A DNA stretch of 64,000 bases from Altererythrobacter sp. XM-24bin4 (GTDB lineage: Bacteria; Pseudomonadota; Alphaproteobacteria; Sphingomonadales; Sphingomonadaceae): the NCBI GenBank assembly GCA_003149575.1, contig QCWG01000001.1, positions 339,183-403,182 on the forward strand, given 5' to 3'. Below, one piece after another: positions 36,052 to 46,141 of the stretch. The position numbers and the translations under genes were made by a program. Below the pieces are notes generated by a model that was not told the DNA's origin, made no database searches, and saw only the letters and a program-made list of their open reading frames with translations. The number at the start of each line of letters is the position of its first letter. Position 1 is the stretch's first letter.

Positions 36052-36650
36052 CTTCAGATTCGCCTTCCTCTACTACCAAACTGTGTCTTGGCGCTGCCGC
36101 ATCGTCTGTAATTGGCGCGCTCGCGCTGATGTTTGTGTGGAAGTCTGACGCGATCAACACGACGACAGCATATGTGCTCGCCACAATCCCGGTCAGCCTG
36201 ATGGTGTTTGCCTTTGTCAAAGGTCTGTCGCTTTCGAAAGATAACAGCCTTGCCACGCATCGTTATCTGCTGCGTATGGCGCTGACCATGGCGTTCTATC
36301 TGATCACGCTAATGCTGGCGGAACACTTTATTGACGGGCGCGGCCTGACCGGACCGGTGGCAGCGCTCCTCGCGTTCCTTCCGGGCCTCTCCTTTGCCGG
36401 CGTTGTCTGGGTCTTTGGCGGGCTCATCATGGAGGAGAAAGACGAGTTCTTCCGCATGCTTTATGTGCGGCAGGGTCTGATCGCGACGGGTATTTCCTTC
36501 ACGCTCGCGGCGATCTGGGGTTTCCTGGAAACCTACCGTATCGTTGAACCCGTGGCCGCATTCTGGTGGCCCACGATCTGGTGCCTTGGACTCGGTGTTG
36601 GCGCGATCTTCAACAAGATCAAATACGGCACCTACGGAGAGATCCGGTGA
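36048..36650 (+). CDS. Multi-pass inner-membrane protein, unknown function
   Basis: The 200-residue protein starts at the ATG overlapping the previous stop (MTSDSPSSTTKLCLG). I count five to six hydrophobic segments: about residues 13-29, 38-55, 73-90, 101-125, 140-158 and 167-185. It ends with a short basic cytoplasmic tail (NKIKYGTYGEIR). I do not recognise a domain. Its stop overlaps the GTG start of the XRE regulator, an organisation often seen when a small HTH protein and a membrane protein work together. Confidence 0.75.
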   Translation: MTSDSPSSTTKLCLGAAASSVIGALALMFVWKSDAINTTTAYVLATIPVSLMVFAFVKGLSLSKDNSLATHRYLLRMALTMAFYLITLMLAEHFIDGRGLTGPVAALLAFLPGLSFAGVVWVFGGLIMEEKDEFFRMLYVRQGLIATGISFTLAAIWGFLETYRIVEPVAAFWWPTIWCLGLGVGAIFNKIKYGTYGEIR

Positions 36651-36838
36651 ACAATCGCCTCAAGGTCCTCCGAGCAGAACGTGACTGGAGCCAGCAGGAT
36701 CTGGCCGACCGGCTGGAAGTCAGCCGCCAGTCAGTCAATGCGATCGAAAAGGGGCGCTATGATCCGTCATTGCCACTCGCCTTCAAGATCGCCGATGTCT
36801 TCGATCTCGCGATCGAGGAAATCTTCAACCGCGACTAG
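36647..36838 (+). CDS. Small XRE-family HTH regulator
   Basis: From the GTG at 36647 (VNNRLKVLRAERDWSQQDLA) this is a 63-residue single-domain Cro/C1-type DNA-binding protein. The helix-turn-helix is QQDLADRLEVSRQSVNAIEKG, with the typical YDPSLPLAFKIADVFDLAIEEIF tail. This is the short YozG-like type with no effector domain. GTGA overlap with the membrane gene suggests a sensor or partner relation between the two. It probably regulates its own operon; no operator is evident to me. Confidence 0.88.
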   Translation: MNNRLKVLRAERDWSQQDLADRLEVSRQSVNAIEKGRYDPSLPLAFKIADVFDLAIEEIFNRD

Positions 36839-36862
36839 CTCCTACCCACAAGGCAGACGAAG

Positions 36863-38542
36863 CTAGATCGTGAGTTCGCGGGAGCCGGCGGAAGCGACAA
36901 TCCGCTTGGTTCCCGCGATACGCCTGGAACGCTGGCGAATGCCCGCCATGAAACGAAATTCTGCGCTTGCGCTTTCCGGCGTCAACTCGACCACCATATA
37001 GCCGCGCTGCGATGTATCAGCGTATTTAAGCGCAGGATTGTGGTTGACGATTGCGCGGGACAGATCCTGTGGCGGGATCGCTCCCAGATAGCTTTCGAGC
37101 CCCGGGGACGTAACGCCGGGCGTGGCAAATTCCACCCCGACTTTCTGGCCTGAATGCGCCAGATCAAAGCCCCACGCATTATGTGTATCACCGGCAAGCG
37201 AGATCAGATTTGCATCTGCTGCAAGCGAGGCTTCAAACACCCGTGCCCGCGCCGCGGGATAGCCATCCCACGCATCCATATTGGCGGGCAGGCCCGCATT
37301 CCCGGCCAAAGTGCTGGCTTGCACGCGCCGGCGGATGAATTCGGGCGCATTGGGCGGAACCGCTTCGGCCAATCGCGGAGCGGTGAAGAGCTCACCCATC
37401 AACACCTGCTGTACCAGCACTTGCCATTGCGTGCCGCCCGTGCGGGACGACTTCAATCGATCTGCCAGCCAGGCCTGCTGCGCCGCGCCAAGAAGTTCGC
37501 GTGACTCCTCACGATAAGCCCCTTCGCGGAACGCTGTCAGCGCCGCGCCGATCTCCTCAGGTGTGCGTTTGCCCTGGATAACATCGCCGATATTGAATTG
37601 TTCCTCGCGCCCTTCCAGCCGCGTATCGAGTCTTAGCAAAGTCGCCAGATCGCCCACCTGATATTCAGCATAGGGATCATCCGAGACCGGCAACCATTCA
37701 CGATAGGCGCGCTTGGCGGCGGCCTTGCGCACATCCCAGCTGCCTTCTGTTTCAGGCTGATGGTTCTGCGCCCCATTTTTCCAGCTGTCATTCGCCGACT
37801 CGTGATCGTCCCATACCGCAATCATTGGCAGCAGCTGGTGGATACGGCGCAAATCGGGATCGCTGCGATAGGTCGCATAACGCAGGCGATAGTATGCCAG
37901 AGCAACGATCTCTTCGCTTGGGAACAACACGCGCTCGACAACCGCTTCGCGCTCTGACGGATAGGATCCGGCATTATATTCGTAAATATAGTCACCCAGA
38001 TGAAGCGCGATGTCGACATCATTGGCTTCGGCGGCATGGGCATAGGCGTTGAAATAGCCGAAACCGTAGTTGGAGCAGCTGAATACCGCCATGCGAAAGC
38101 GCGGCACGGCGCCCTCAGGCAAACTGCGCGTGCGGCCCACTTCAGATTGCGATCCATCTGGTGCGGTAAAGCGATAATAGTACCATTGGCCCGGCGTCAG
38201 GCCATTGGCCCATGTCTTCACACACCAGTCTCGCGATGGAGTGGCGATCACGCTGCCGGCAGATACAATCTGCGCGAAATCCAGACTCTGGCTGACTTCC
38301 CATTCAAGTGTGGTGTCTTGTTTAGCCACAAATCGGCTCCACAGCATGACACGGGTCTGGCCCGGTTCTCCGCTTGCCACGCCATGGGTGAACCCAGTGC
38401 CAAAGCCACGCGCAATCGCAGGCGTGCTAACACTGGCGGCGGCAAGTCCGCCAAGCTTGAACAGGTTGCGGCGGGACAGTGCGACGGGCCCAGCGGGCGC
38501 GGGCGCGGTGCCAGCGAGTGGGTCGTTCTTGAACATGGTCAT
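36863..38542 (-). CDS. phoD: Alkaline phosphatase D, Tat-exported
   Basis: The 559-residue (or 557 from the second Met) phosphatase has a twin-arginine signal (LSRRNLFKLGGLAAA) and cleavage near TPAIA. The PhoD core is clear: TRVMLWSRF, WYYYRFTAPDGSQSEVGRTR, the metal-binding DIALHLGDYIYEY, MIAVWDDHESAND and LAGDTHNAWGFDL. The family hydrolyses phosphate mono- and diesters in the periplasm or outside the cell with Fe/Ca. It stands alone, converging with the XRE gene. I see no recognisable Pho box. Confidence 0.93.
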   Translation of the reverse strand: MTMFKNDPLAGTAPAPAGPVALSRRNLFKLGGLAAASVSTPAIARGFGTGFTHGVASGEPGQTRVMLWSRFVAKQDTTLEWEVSQSLDFAQIVSAGSVIATPSRDWCVKTWANGLTPGQWYYYRFTAPDGSQSEVGRTRSLPEGAVPRFRMAVFSCSNYGFGYFNAYAHAAEANDVDIALHLGDYIYEYNAGSYPSEREAVVERVLFPSEEIVALAYYRLRYATYRSDPDLRRIHQLLPMIAVWDDHESANDSWKNGAQNHQPETEGSWDVRKAAAKRAYREWLPVSDDPYAEYQVGDLATLLRLDTRLEGREEQFNIGDVIQGKRTPEEIGAALTAFREGAYREESRELLGAAQQAWLADRLKSSRTGGTQWQVLVQQVLMGELFTAPRLAEAVPPNAPEFIRRRVQASTLAGNAGLPANMDAWDGYPAARARVFEASLAADANLISLAGDTHNAWGFDLAHSGQKVGVEFATPGVTSPGLESYLGAIPPQDLSRAIVNHNPALKYADTSQRGYMVVELTPESASAEFRFMAGIRQRSRRIAGTKRIVASAGSRELTI

Positions 38543-38636
38543 GGCCTAAGCTGCGCTTGTCTCAGCAAAATGACAAGATGATTGATGTGGGCAGACACTT
38601 GCACTGGTGATGCTTGCGCGGGCATGAAGCAGCGCC

Positions 38637-39371
38637 ATGAGCGATGTGCAATTTCATGAAATGGCGGACGGACAGCGAATCGCCTATCGTTACGCTGAAG
38701 GCAAAGGGCCGGCGCTGGTCTTTCTGCCCGGCTATATGTCCGACATGGATGGCGGCAAGGCGACCTCGATCTTTGCCGCCGCACAAGAAGAGCGGCGCGC
38801 CTGCCTGCTGCTCGATTATTCGGGCTGCGGGCAATCATCGGGGGAATTCGCTGACGGATCGCTCAGCATATGGCGCGATGATGTTCTCGCATTGATCGAT
38901 GCCTGCATTGACGGTCAAGTTGTCATCATTGGCTCGTCGATGGGCGGTTGGCTGATGTTGCTGGTGGCAGAAGCGCTGGGGAATCGACTGGCCGGAGTGG
39001 TCGGCATTGCCGCTGCACCGGACTTTGCCGATTGGGGCTATTCAGACGACCAGAAGTCGCAGCTCGCGTCTGGCGTGACGATCTATGAAGACAATCTTTA
39101 CGGCCCGGAACCAACGCCAACCCATGCGAAGTTCTGGCAGGATGCAATGACGCATATCCGCTTGACCGGACCGATCGACATCGCCGCGCCCGTGCGCCTG
39201 CTTCATGGCCAATGCGATGCAGACGTGCCGTGGCAAGTAAGTATGCAGCTGGCTGAAAGACTTCGTTCGGACGATATACAGATTGCCTTGGTCAAAGACG
39301 GCGATCACCGCCTGTCGCGAGAGCAGGATATTGCCTTGCTGCACCGCCAGGTGTGGAGCCTTCTGGATTAG
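38637..39371 (+). CDS. Alpha/beta hydrolase
   Basis: This 244-residue cytoplasmic hydrolase has the nucleophile elbow GSSMGGW, an oxyanion strand PALVFLPGYMSDM, and DYSGCGQSSGEFADGS. The probable acid is in HGQCDADVPW and the histidine in DGDHRLSR. The pattern resembles ABHD10-like/serine aminopeptidase-type hydrolases. The substrate is unknown. The TPR gene follows after 9 bp, so it may be the first gene of a hydrolase-TPR-LLM run. Confidence 0.85.
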   Translation: MSDVQFHEMADGQRIAYRYAEGKGPALVFLPGYMSDMDGGKATSIFAAAQEERRACLLLDYSGCGQSSGEFADGSLSIWRDDVLALIDACIDGQVVIIGSSMGGWLMLLVAEALGNRLAGVVGIAAAPDFADWGYSDDQKSQLASGVTIYEDNLYGPEPTPTHAKFWQDAMTHIRLTGPIDIAAPVRLLHGQCDADVPWQVSMQLAERLRSDDIQIALVKDGDHRLSREQDIALLHRQVWSLLD

Positions 39372-39380
39372 GGACGCCAA

Positions 39381-40220
39381 ATGTTTTTGACTGCCACTTT
39401 GCTACCTTTGATGCTTCAGGCCGGGCTCGATCCAACCCGAGGCGGTGTGCCTGACTACTCGGCCGACATACAGGACCGCCCTCCGCGCGAACTTTCGATC
39501 ATCGACGCGCCGCAACCCACGAGCTGGCTGGCCCAGTGTCTCGATCAACTGGAAGATGAGCCCACGCGTGCGCACGTACAGGCGCAGATCCGCCGCGATA
39601 CAACCAATGGGGAAGACCGCGTATTAGCTAACCACTGTCTTGGTCTGGCTTCCACCGAACTGGGCCGTTGGGAAGAAGCCCGTGCAGCCTTTACCGCCGC
39701 GCGGCAAGAAACACCTGCGGAGGAAACCCGCTTGCGCGCGCGTTTTGGTGCTATGGCTGGAAATGCCGCGCTTGTGACCGGTGATCTGCCCGGCGCATTG
39801 GCGCTGCTCGATGCGGCCCGGGCGGATGCCCTGGCGGCGCAGGCTGGCGGGATGCCGGGCTTGATCGCGCTCGACAGCGCCCGTGTGCTGGTAGGGCTCG
39901 AACAATTGGACGCAGCCGAAGCAGCCTTGGCTGAAGCGCGCATGTTTCAACCAGATGATGCCGAGACGCGTCTGCTTTCAGCCACACTGCTTCGGCGAAT
40001 GGGGAAGCTCGCCGATGCACAAGAGCAAGTCGAAGAGGCAGCGCGGCTCGATCCGACAGCGCCTGCGATCGGGCTGGAGGCTGGAGTTATTGCAATTCTG
40101 GATGGCCGCGAAGAGGCCGCGCGAAGCAGTTGGCAATCGGTCATTGATTTGTCGCCGGGAACCGAGTTCGCAACAAGCGCGCAGAGCTATCTCGATCAAC
40201 TGGGGCCGACCGAACAATGA
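39381..40220 (+). CDS. Tetratricopeptide-repeat protein, probably exported
   Basis: The 279-residue protein has a short hydrophobic N-terminus (MFLTATLLPLMLQAG) that may be a signal peptide. From about residue 85 it has helical repeats with TPR spacing: LGLASTELGRWEEARAAF, ALVTGDLPGALALLDAA, ARVLVGLEQLDAAEAAL, ATLLRRMGKLADAQEQV and GVIAILDGREEAARSSW. It is a protein-interaction scaffold with unknown partners. Its stop overlaps the next start by 4 nt. Confidence 0.8.
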   Translation: MFLTATLLPLMLQAGLDPTRGGVPDYSADIQDRPPRELSIIDAPQPTSWLAQCLDQLEDEPTRAHVQAQIRRDTTNGEDRVLANHCLGLASTELGRWEEARAAFTAARQETPAEETRLRARFGAMAGNAALVTGDLPGALALLDAARADALAAQAGGMPGLIALDSARVLVGLEQLDAAEAALAEARMFQPDDAETRLLSATLLRRMGKLADAQEQVEEAARLDPTAPAIGLEAGVIAILDGREEAARSSWQSVIDLSPGTEFATSAQSYLDQLGPTEQ

Positions 40221-41200
40221 CTAGACTTTCTGTTCTGGACCTTGTGCCGGTGCGCGAAGGCGGAAACGTAAGCGAAGCGCTGAACGATGCGACCGAGCTG
40301 GCCAGGTCTGCCGAACAATATGGCTATGACCGTTTCTGGGTCGCTGAACATCACGCGATGGAAGGGATTGCTGGCGGGGCCACATCAGTGGTGCTGGCGC
40401 ATATCGGCAATGCCACCAGTCATATCCGTATCGGTTCGGGCGGAATCATGCTGCCAAATCACACGCCATTTCAGATCGCTGAGCAATTCGGCACGCTGGA
40501 CGCGCTGTTTCCCGGACGCATTGATTTGGGGCTAGGGCGCGCGCCCGGTGCCGGACCAGAATTGCAACGCGCACTGCGCAAAAACCTGCATCAGGCAGCC
40601 GAAATGTTTCCGCAAGACGTGATGGAGTTGCGGGCGCTGATCACGGGCGATGTCGAGTTGCCGATCCATGCAACGCCCGGACGCGGAGCACAGATCGAAT
40701 TCTGGATGCTCGGATCAAGCCTGTTCGGGGCGCAGCTCGCCGCGCAATTGGGCATGCCCTATGCCTTTGCAGCGCATTTCGCGCCAGACCATCTGGATGC
40801 AGCGTTGGCGCTTTATCGCCGCGACTTTCAGCCATCCGAGCAGTTCGCCCAGCCGCATGTCATGGTCGCGATGAATGTGTTTGCGGCCGACACCGAAGAC
40901 GAAGCACAGCTGCTCGCCTCTAGCCAGCAACAAAGTTTCGTCCGTCTGCGCAGTGGCAACCCAGGCAAGTTGCCGCCACCAATTGCGGATTACAGCAGCA
41001 CTCTGCCCGCGCCTGCACAGGCGATGCTGGCGCATCTGAGCCAGGCAGCCGCCGTAGGGACTCCGGCCCAAATCAAAGATAGTATCTCGGCCTTTGTCGA
41101 CCGGACGCAAGCCGATGAAATCATCGTATGCGGTGCGACATATGATCCCGAGGCTCGCGTGCGGTCGCTTGATCTCACCATGCAGGCCGTGAACGGATAA
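40217..41200 (+). CDS. LLM-class flavin-dependent oxidoreductase
   Basis: The 327-residue protein belongs to the luciferase-like monooxygenases. LSVLDLVPVREGG, YGYDRFWVAEHHAMEGIAGG, the IRIGSGGIMLPNHTPFQIAEQFGTLD strand and RIDLGLGRAPG are the usual FMN-binding TIM-barrel segments (MsnO8/YhbW subgroup). The substrate is not known for this subgroup. It is translationally coupled to the TPR gene through ATGA. Confidence 0.9.
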   Translation: MTRLSVLDLVPVREGGNVSEALNDATELARSAEQYGYDRFWVAEHHAMEGIAGGATSVVLAHIGNATSHIRIGSGGIMLPNHTPFQIAEQFGTLDALFPGRIDLGLGRAPGAGPELQRALRKNLHQAAEMFPQDVMELRALITGDVELPIHATPGRGAQIEFWMLGSSLFGAQLAAQLGMPYAFAAHFAPDHLDAALALYRRDFQPSEQFAQPHVMVAMNVFAADTEDEAQLLASSQQQSFVRLRSGNPGKLPPPIADYSSTLPAPAQAMLAHLSQAAAVGTPAQIKDSISAFVDRTQADEIIVCGATYDPEARVRSLDLTMQAVNG

Positions 41201-41387
41201 GCCTCGCGCATAATTCCGTAGCGGAAAAACTGTGCGTGGCGCAAAATTCTAATGTAAAGCCGTGTCTGCACTTGCGGCTTTGAAATGTGAACGTTTCTTC
41301 GCTTGCGGGGGCGCAGTGACAAGCCTAACGGCGCATCATTGATAAACGCGAACAATAGAAAATAGCGCGTGCAGGGAAAGCAGGACT

Positions 41388-44300
41388 ATGGCGGCCAAGA
41401 CGAGTTACGGCTCGGGCAGTGAATCTGCAGCTGACGACATGGTAAAAGAAATCGCGCGCCGCATGCGCGATTCGATCCTTCCCGGCGATACGCCGTTCAA
41501 GCCCTCCTCGCTGAAGAAGGCCGCTCAATTCGTGTTCGACACGGCGCGTGAGCGTGAAGAGAAGCACAGCGCGCTCGGAATGGTGTCCATCTCGGGCGAG
41601 CGCCGCTTCTTGCGTATAGCAATCATCAATGATGACATGCCGTTCCTAGTCGATTCGATCGCAGCCACGATCTCCGACCAAGGCTTGTCTATTGATCGGC
41701 TGGTCCACCCGATTATTCCGGTGAAGCGCAACAAATCTGGTATTCTAACTGGATTGCCGCGCGGAAAGGAAGATGACAACTCGACGCGCGAATCGATGAT
41801 CTACATCGAGACAGAGCGCGTCGATGCGCGGCAACGCCGCGAGCTGGAACGCAGATTGCGCACCACGCTGGGCGATGTCCGTGCCGCGGTGGAAGATTGG
41901 CCAAAGCTTCAAGCGGCCATGGCAGAAGATGCGAAGCGCTTGGGCGACAATGAAAATGTCGCGCTGCTTGAGTGGTTCAACTCGGGCATGCTGACACAGT
42001 TGGGGCATATCACGCGCAAACGCGATGGAAGCCACTCCAACATACTTGGCATTTGTCGCAAAAGTGCGCGCCAGCTGCTTGCAGAGGGTTCATATGAGCG
42101 CGCCTTCAAATGGTTCGAGAACGAAGGCCATGCTGGCCGGTCATGCGACATCCTGATCGTAAAGGCCAACCGCGTCGCCAACGTGCATCGCCGCGTGCCA
42201 CTTGATCTGTTCATGGTGCCCGTGCGCGAGAACGGTAAACTGACCGCAATATCCATCCATGCAGGCGTATGGACCAGCGCTGCGCTAGCCAGCCCGCCGC
42301 AAAAAGTGCCACGCCTGCGCCAGGCAATGAGCGAAATGTCCAAGCGACTGGGCTTCCACCCGGGCGGTCATGCGGACAAGGCCCTGATCCACGCCTTCAC
42401 CGCCCTGCCCCACGATCTGCTGGTCGGCTTCGAACTTGCGGATTCAGAACGGGTTGTCACTACCATGATGAGCTTGGTGGACCGACCGCGACCACGCCTC
42501 GCATTGGTGCAGGCTCCGCTTGAACGCCACGTATTCGCCTTCGTATGGTTTCCGCGCGACCTGCACTCGACGAAGGTACGCGAACAAATTCAGGCCATGC
42601 TGACCGAGATCGACGGCACCGAAATGCTTGACTGGAGCCTAGAGGTCGAAGGCGGCAACCTCGCCATGCTGCGCTTCGTGCTGGATATCCGCAGTGCGAA
42701 ACAGCCAATGGATCAGGCTGCGCTCGAATCGCGTTTGGAGGACATGCTGCGCGGCTGGGGCGAAGCAGTTGAGCGCAATCTGGCTGAGAGCGAAGACCCA
42801 TCGCGTGCCGCAGCTATTGCGAGCCGCTATGCCCCCGCATTCCCGGTGGGTTACCGCAACCACTACGGGGCTCTTGAAGCATCAATCGATATTCAACGGC
42901 TGCGCAAGCTCGGCGCCAATGATGCGCGCGCGCGTGATGCGCGGCTCTGCCGATTGCCAGGCGACGAAAGCGACAGGTTGAGGCTGAAAGTCTATCAGGA
43001 AGTGGGCGCCTTGCCGCTGTCCGATGCCGTGCCTGCACTGGAGAACTTCGGCTTTCGCGTACTGACCGAAATGCCGACTCCGTTGGAAGACGGAGAGCTT
43101 GGCACGATCCACGATTTCACGCTGGCGCTGAAAGATGGTGGCGAAACCGGGTTTTTGCTCGATCGCGCCGATATCATCGAGGATGCGATCGCAACGGTTC
43201 TGAGTGGGCAGAATGAAGACGATCCGTTCAACCGGCTGGTTATCAGGACCGGACTGTTCGCCAATGAAGTCGACTGGCTGCGCGCATTTTACCGTTATCT
43301 GCGACAGGCGGGTATGAGCTTTACGATCTATACGGTGGTCGATGCTCTGGATCGCGCCGCACAAGTGACCCGCCAACTGATTACTCTGTTCCGCGCACAA
43401 CATGATCCCAACTTCGGAAATCAAAGGGACTATTCAGCGAGGCAGGCGCGTGATGCGATCCGCAAAGGTCTCTCTAAAGTCGCAGCGATCAACGATGACC
43501 GCTTGCTGCGCCTGTATCACGCCTTGGTCGAAGCAATCCTGCGCACCAATGCGTTTGCGCCCGCAAGCGAAGAAGCGCTTGCGTTCAAGATCGATTCTTC
43601 TCTGATCCCGAATTTGCCCAAGCCGGTGCCATGGCGCGAGATTTTCGTATATTCGCGTCGGGTCGAAGGCATTCACTTGCGCGCTGGCCCGATTGCACGC
43701 GGCGGTCTGCGCTGGTCCGATCGGCGCGATGACTTCCGCACTGAGATCCTTGGCCTGATGAAAGCACAGAAGGTGAAGAATGCGGTAATCGTACCTTCTG
43801 GCGCGAAGGGCGGATTCTATCCCAAGCAACTGCCGTCTCCGCAAAAGGATCACGAAGGCTGGGCAGGCGAGGGGCAGGCGAGCTATGAGGTATTCATCCG
43901 CACGCTCCTGTCGATCTCGGACAACCTCAAGAATAACAAAGTCGTCCATCCCGAAAGCGTGCGCATTCTCGACGGCGAAGACCCGTATTTCGTAGTCGCA
44001 GCTGACAAGGGCACCGCGCGCTTCTCCGACATTGCAAACGGCATAGCGGAAGCGCGCGATTTCTGGCTCGGCGATGCATTCGCCAGCGGCGGATCGAATG
44101 GCTATGATCACAAGGCGATGGGCATTACCGCCAAGGGCGCATGGGTTTCCGTTCAGCGTCACTTCCTTGAAATGGGCGTGGATGTTCAGAAGGATCCGGT
44201 TCGCGTGGTCGGATGCGGCGATATGTCCGGCGATGTGTTCGGTAATGGCATGCTGCTGTCGAAAGCAATCAAGCTGATTGCGGCATTCGATCACCGCCAT

Positions 44301-46082
44301 ATCTTCATCGATCCTGACCCAGACTCAGGTGCGAGCTGGAAAGAGCGCAAGCGGATCTACGATCTGCCAAGCTCTAGCTGGGAAGACTATAGTGCGGACC
44401 TGATTTCCAAGGGTGGCGGCGTTTTCCCGCGAAGCGCCAAAACCATCAAGCTGTCGAAGCAGGCGCGCGAAGTACTGGGCATTGAAGAAAACGAACTCGA
44501 TCCAGAGGCATTGATAAGTGCGATCTTGAAGAGCCCGGCTGATCTAATCTGGTTCGGCGGTATAGGGACTTACATCAAGGCCGAATCTGAGAATAACGTG
44601 CAGGTCGGTGATCCGGCCAATGATGCGCTGCGTGTGAATGCCGCCGAGGTGCGCGCCAAAGTGATCGGAGAAGGCGCAAACCTTGGCACGACACAAGCTG
44701 GCCGTATCGCATTTGCTTTGAACGGCGGGCGCATCAACACAGACTTCATCGACAATTCGGCCGGGGTCGATTGCTCCGACAATGAAGTGAATATCAAGAT
44801 CGCGCTTGCGGCCGCTCAGCAGAGCGGCAGATTGACTCCGAAGAAACGCAACAATCTGCTCGAGCGAATGACCGACGAAGTGTCTGGGATTGTTCTCGAA
44901 GACAACCGCTTGCAGGCGCTGGCACTATCGATTGCAGAGATGGGCGGAGTCAAAGCCACGGCTTCGCATGTGCGGCTGATCGAAAAGCTTGAAGAAATGG
45001 ACGCACTGGATCGCAAGACCGAAAGATTGGCCGACCAAGAGACCTATTCGCGCCGCGCCAGCGAGGGCAAAGGCCTGACCCGGCCAGAGCTGGCGGTGCT
45101 GCTGTCTTCGGCCAAGCTGGTTCTGCAAGACGCGATTGAGGCAGCCGACTGGATCAGCGACAAGGCGCTGGAACCAATGTTAATAGAAGCCTTCCCGGTG
45201 GCTCTACAAAAGGATTTCCACAAGCAGATCCTGACCCACCAATTACGCAATGAACTCATCGCGACCAAACTTGCCAACCGCATGATCAATCGCCTCGGCT
45301 TGATCCATCCGTTCGAACTGGCCGAGGAGGAAGGCGTGAACCTGGCCCAAATCGCCGCAAGCTTCGTTGTCATCGAAGAATTGCTGGAGATGGACCAGGT
45401 TTGGCAGGCGATCGAGAGCGGCGATATGCCGGAGACCGCGCGCCTCAAGCTGCTAGAGCGTACTGCGGCAGCAATGAGTTCGCACATGGCAGACCTCTTG
45501 CGCCACGGCGGCACCGGTTTCGCTCCGAGTGAGGTTATCAAGTCCCTGACGAGAGTAATCGGTCAGCTTGAAAAGCATTCGGGCGATCTGCTTACGGAAA
45601 CGGCGCGCGAACGCTCGGCCGAACTTTGCCAGCAATTTGTCGAACTGGGTGCGCCGAAGGCCGCCGCCGGTAAAGTCGTGCATCTGTTTGAAGTTGATGG
45701 CTCAATCGGGCTTGCAGGGCTGGCCCGCGACAGCGGGATTTCACCGGAAGTCCTGACCGAAGCATTTAATCAGCTTGGTTCCAAGCTGGGCTTGGACTGG
45801 GCGCAGCAAACCGCAGAGGACATGGCGCCATCCGACCCGTGGGAACGCTTGCTGGTCAATGGGCTGGCGCGCGATTTCCAGCATATGCGGCTCGATTTCC
45901 TGCGTCGCCGCGCCAATCGCAAGGCAGACCCGGTAGCGGCGGTGGAGCATTGGCTCAGCTCACGCGAAGCTTCAGTCTCGCAATTTCGTTCGATGATCGG
46001 GCGGGCGCAATTGCACACGCCGGTTGCCCCGGCCGTGCTCGCCCAAATCGCCATTCAGGCGCGTAATCTGCTCGAACGGTAG
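41388..46082 (+). CDS. gdh: NAD-specific glutamate dehydrogenase, large (180-kDa) type
   Basis: The 1564-residue protein oxidatively deaminates glutamate to 2-oxoglutarate with NAD. It is the long GDH class of alpha- and gammaproteobacteria: an N-terminal ACT-like regulatory region (about 1-700) and a catalytic core with GPIARGGLRWSDR, KNAVIVPSGAKGGF, ADKGTARFSDIANGIAE, GSNGYDHKAMGITAKGAW and VVGCGDMSGDVFGNGML. A long helical C-terminal domain follows. It works opposite to gltBD in this window. GCAGGA precedes the ATG. A hairpin (AAAGCCG 41256-41262 with CGGCTTT 41275-41281) lies in the upstream gap. Confidence 0.96.
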   Translation: MAAKTSYGSGSESAADDMVKEIARRMRDSILPGDTPFKPSSLKKAAQFVFDTAREREEKHSALGMVSISGERRFLRIAIINDDMPFLVDSIAATISDQGLSIDRLVHPIIPVKRNKSGILTGLPRGKEDDNSTRESMIYIETERVDARQRRELERRLRTTLGDVRAAVEDWPKLQAAMAEDAKRLGDNENVALLEWFNSGMLTQLGHITRKRDGSHSNILGICRKSARQLLAEGSYERAFKWFENEGHAGRSCDILIVKANRVANVHRRVPLDLFMVPVRENGKLTAISIHAGVWTSAALASPPQKVPRLRQAMSEMSKRLGFHPGGHADKALIHAFTALPHDLLVGFELADSERVVTTMMSLVDRPRPRLALVQAPLERHVFAFVWFPRDLHSTKVREQIQAMLTEIDGTEMLDWSLEVEGGNLAMLRFVLDIRSAKQPMDQAALESRLEDMLRGWGEAVERNLAESEDPSRAAAIASRYAPAFPVGYRNHYGALEASIDIQRLRKLGANDARARDARLCRLPGDESDRLRLKVYQEVGALPLSDAVPALENFGFRVLTEMPTPLEDGELGTIHDFTLALKDGGETGFLLDRADIIEDAIATVLSGQNEDDPFNRLVIRTGLFANEVDWLRAFYRYLRQAGMSFTIYTVVDALDRAAQVTRQLITLFRAQHDPNFGNQRDYSARQARDAIRKGLSKVAAINDDRLLRLYHALVEAILRTNAFAPASEEALAFKIDSSLIPNLPKPVPWREIFVYSRRVEGIHLRAGPIARGGLRWSDRRDDFRTEILGLMKAQKVKNAVIVPSGAKGGFYPKQLPSPQKDHEGWAGEGQASYEVFIRTLLSISDNLKNNKVVHPESVRILDGEDPYFVVAADKGTARFSDIANGIAEARDFWLGDAFASGGSNGYDHKAMGITAKGAWVSVQRHFLEMGVDVQKDPVRVVGCGDMSGDVFGNGMLLSKAIKLIAAFDHRHIFIDPDPDSGASWKERKRIYDLPSSSWEDYSADLISKGGGVFPRSAKTIKLSKQAREVLGIEENELDPEALISAILKSPADLIWFGGIGTYIKAESENNVQVGDPANDALRVNAAEVRAKVIGEGANLGTTQAGRIAFALNGGRINTDFIDNSAGVDCSDNEVNIKIALAAAQQSGRLTPKKRNNLLERMTDEVSGIVLEDNRLQALALSIAEMGGVKATASHVRLIEKLEEMDALDRKTERLADQETYSRRASEGKGLTRPELAVLLSSAKLVLQDAIEAADWISDKALEPMLIEAFPVALQKDFHKQILTHQLRNELIATKLANRMINRLGLIHPFELAEEEGVNLAQIAASFVVIEELLEMDQVWQAIESGDMPETARLKLLERTAAAMSSHMADLLRHGGTGFAPSEVIKSLTRVIGQLEKHSGDLLTETARERSAELCQQFVELGAPKAAAGKVVHLFEVDGSIGLAGLARDSGISPEVLTEAFNQLGSKLGLDWAQQTAEDMAPSDPWERLLVNGLARDFQHMRLDFLRRRANRKADPVAAVEHWLSSREASVSQFRSMIGRAQLHTPVAPAVLAQIAIQARNLLER

Positions 46083-46141
46083 GCGGCACACCGAATTGCG
46101 GGTCTTGACCTAGCGGCAATTTGCGGCAAGCCCTGCACCCC

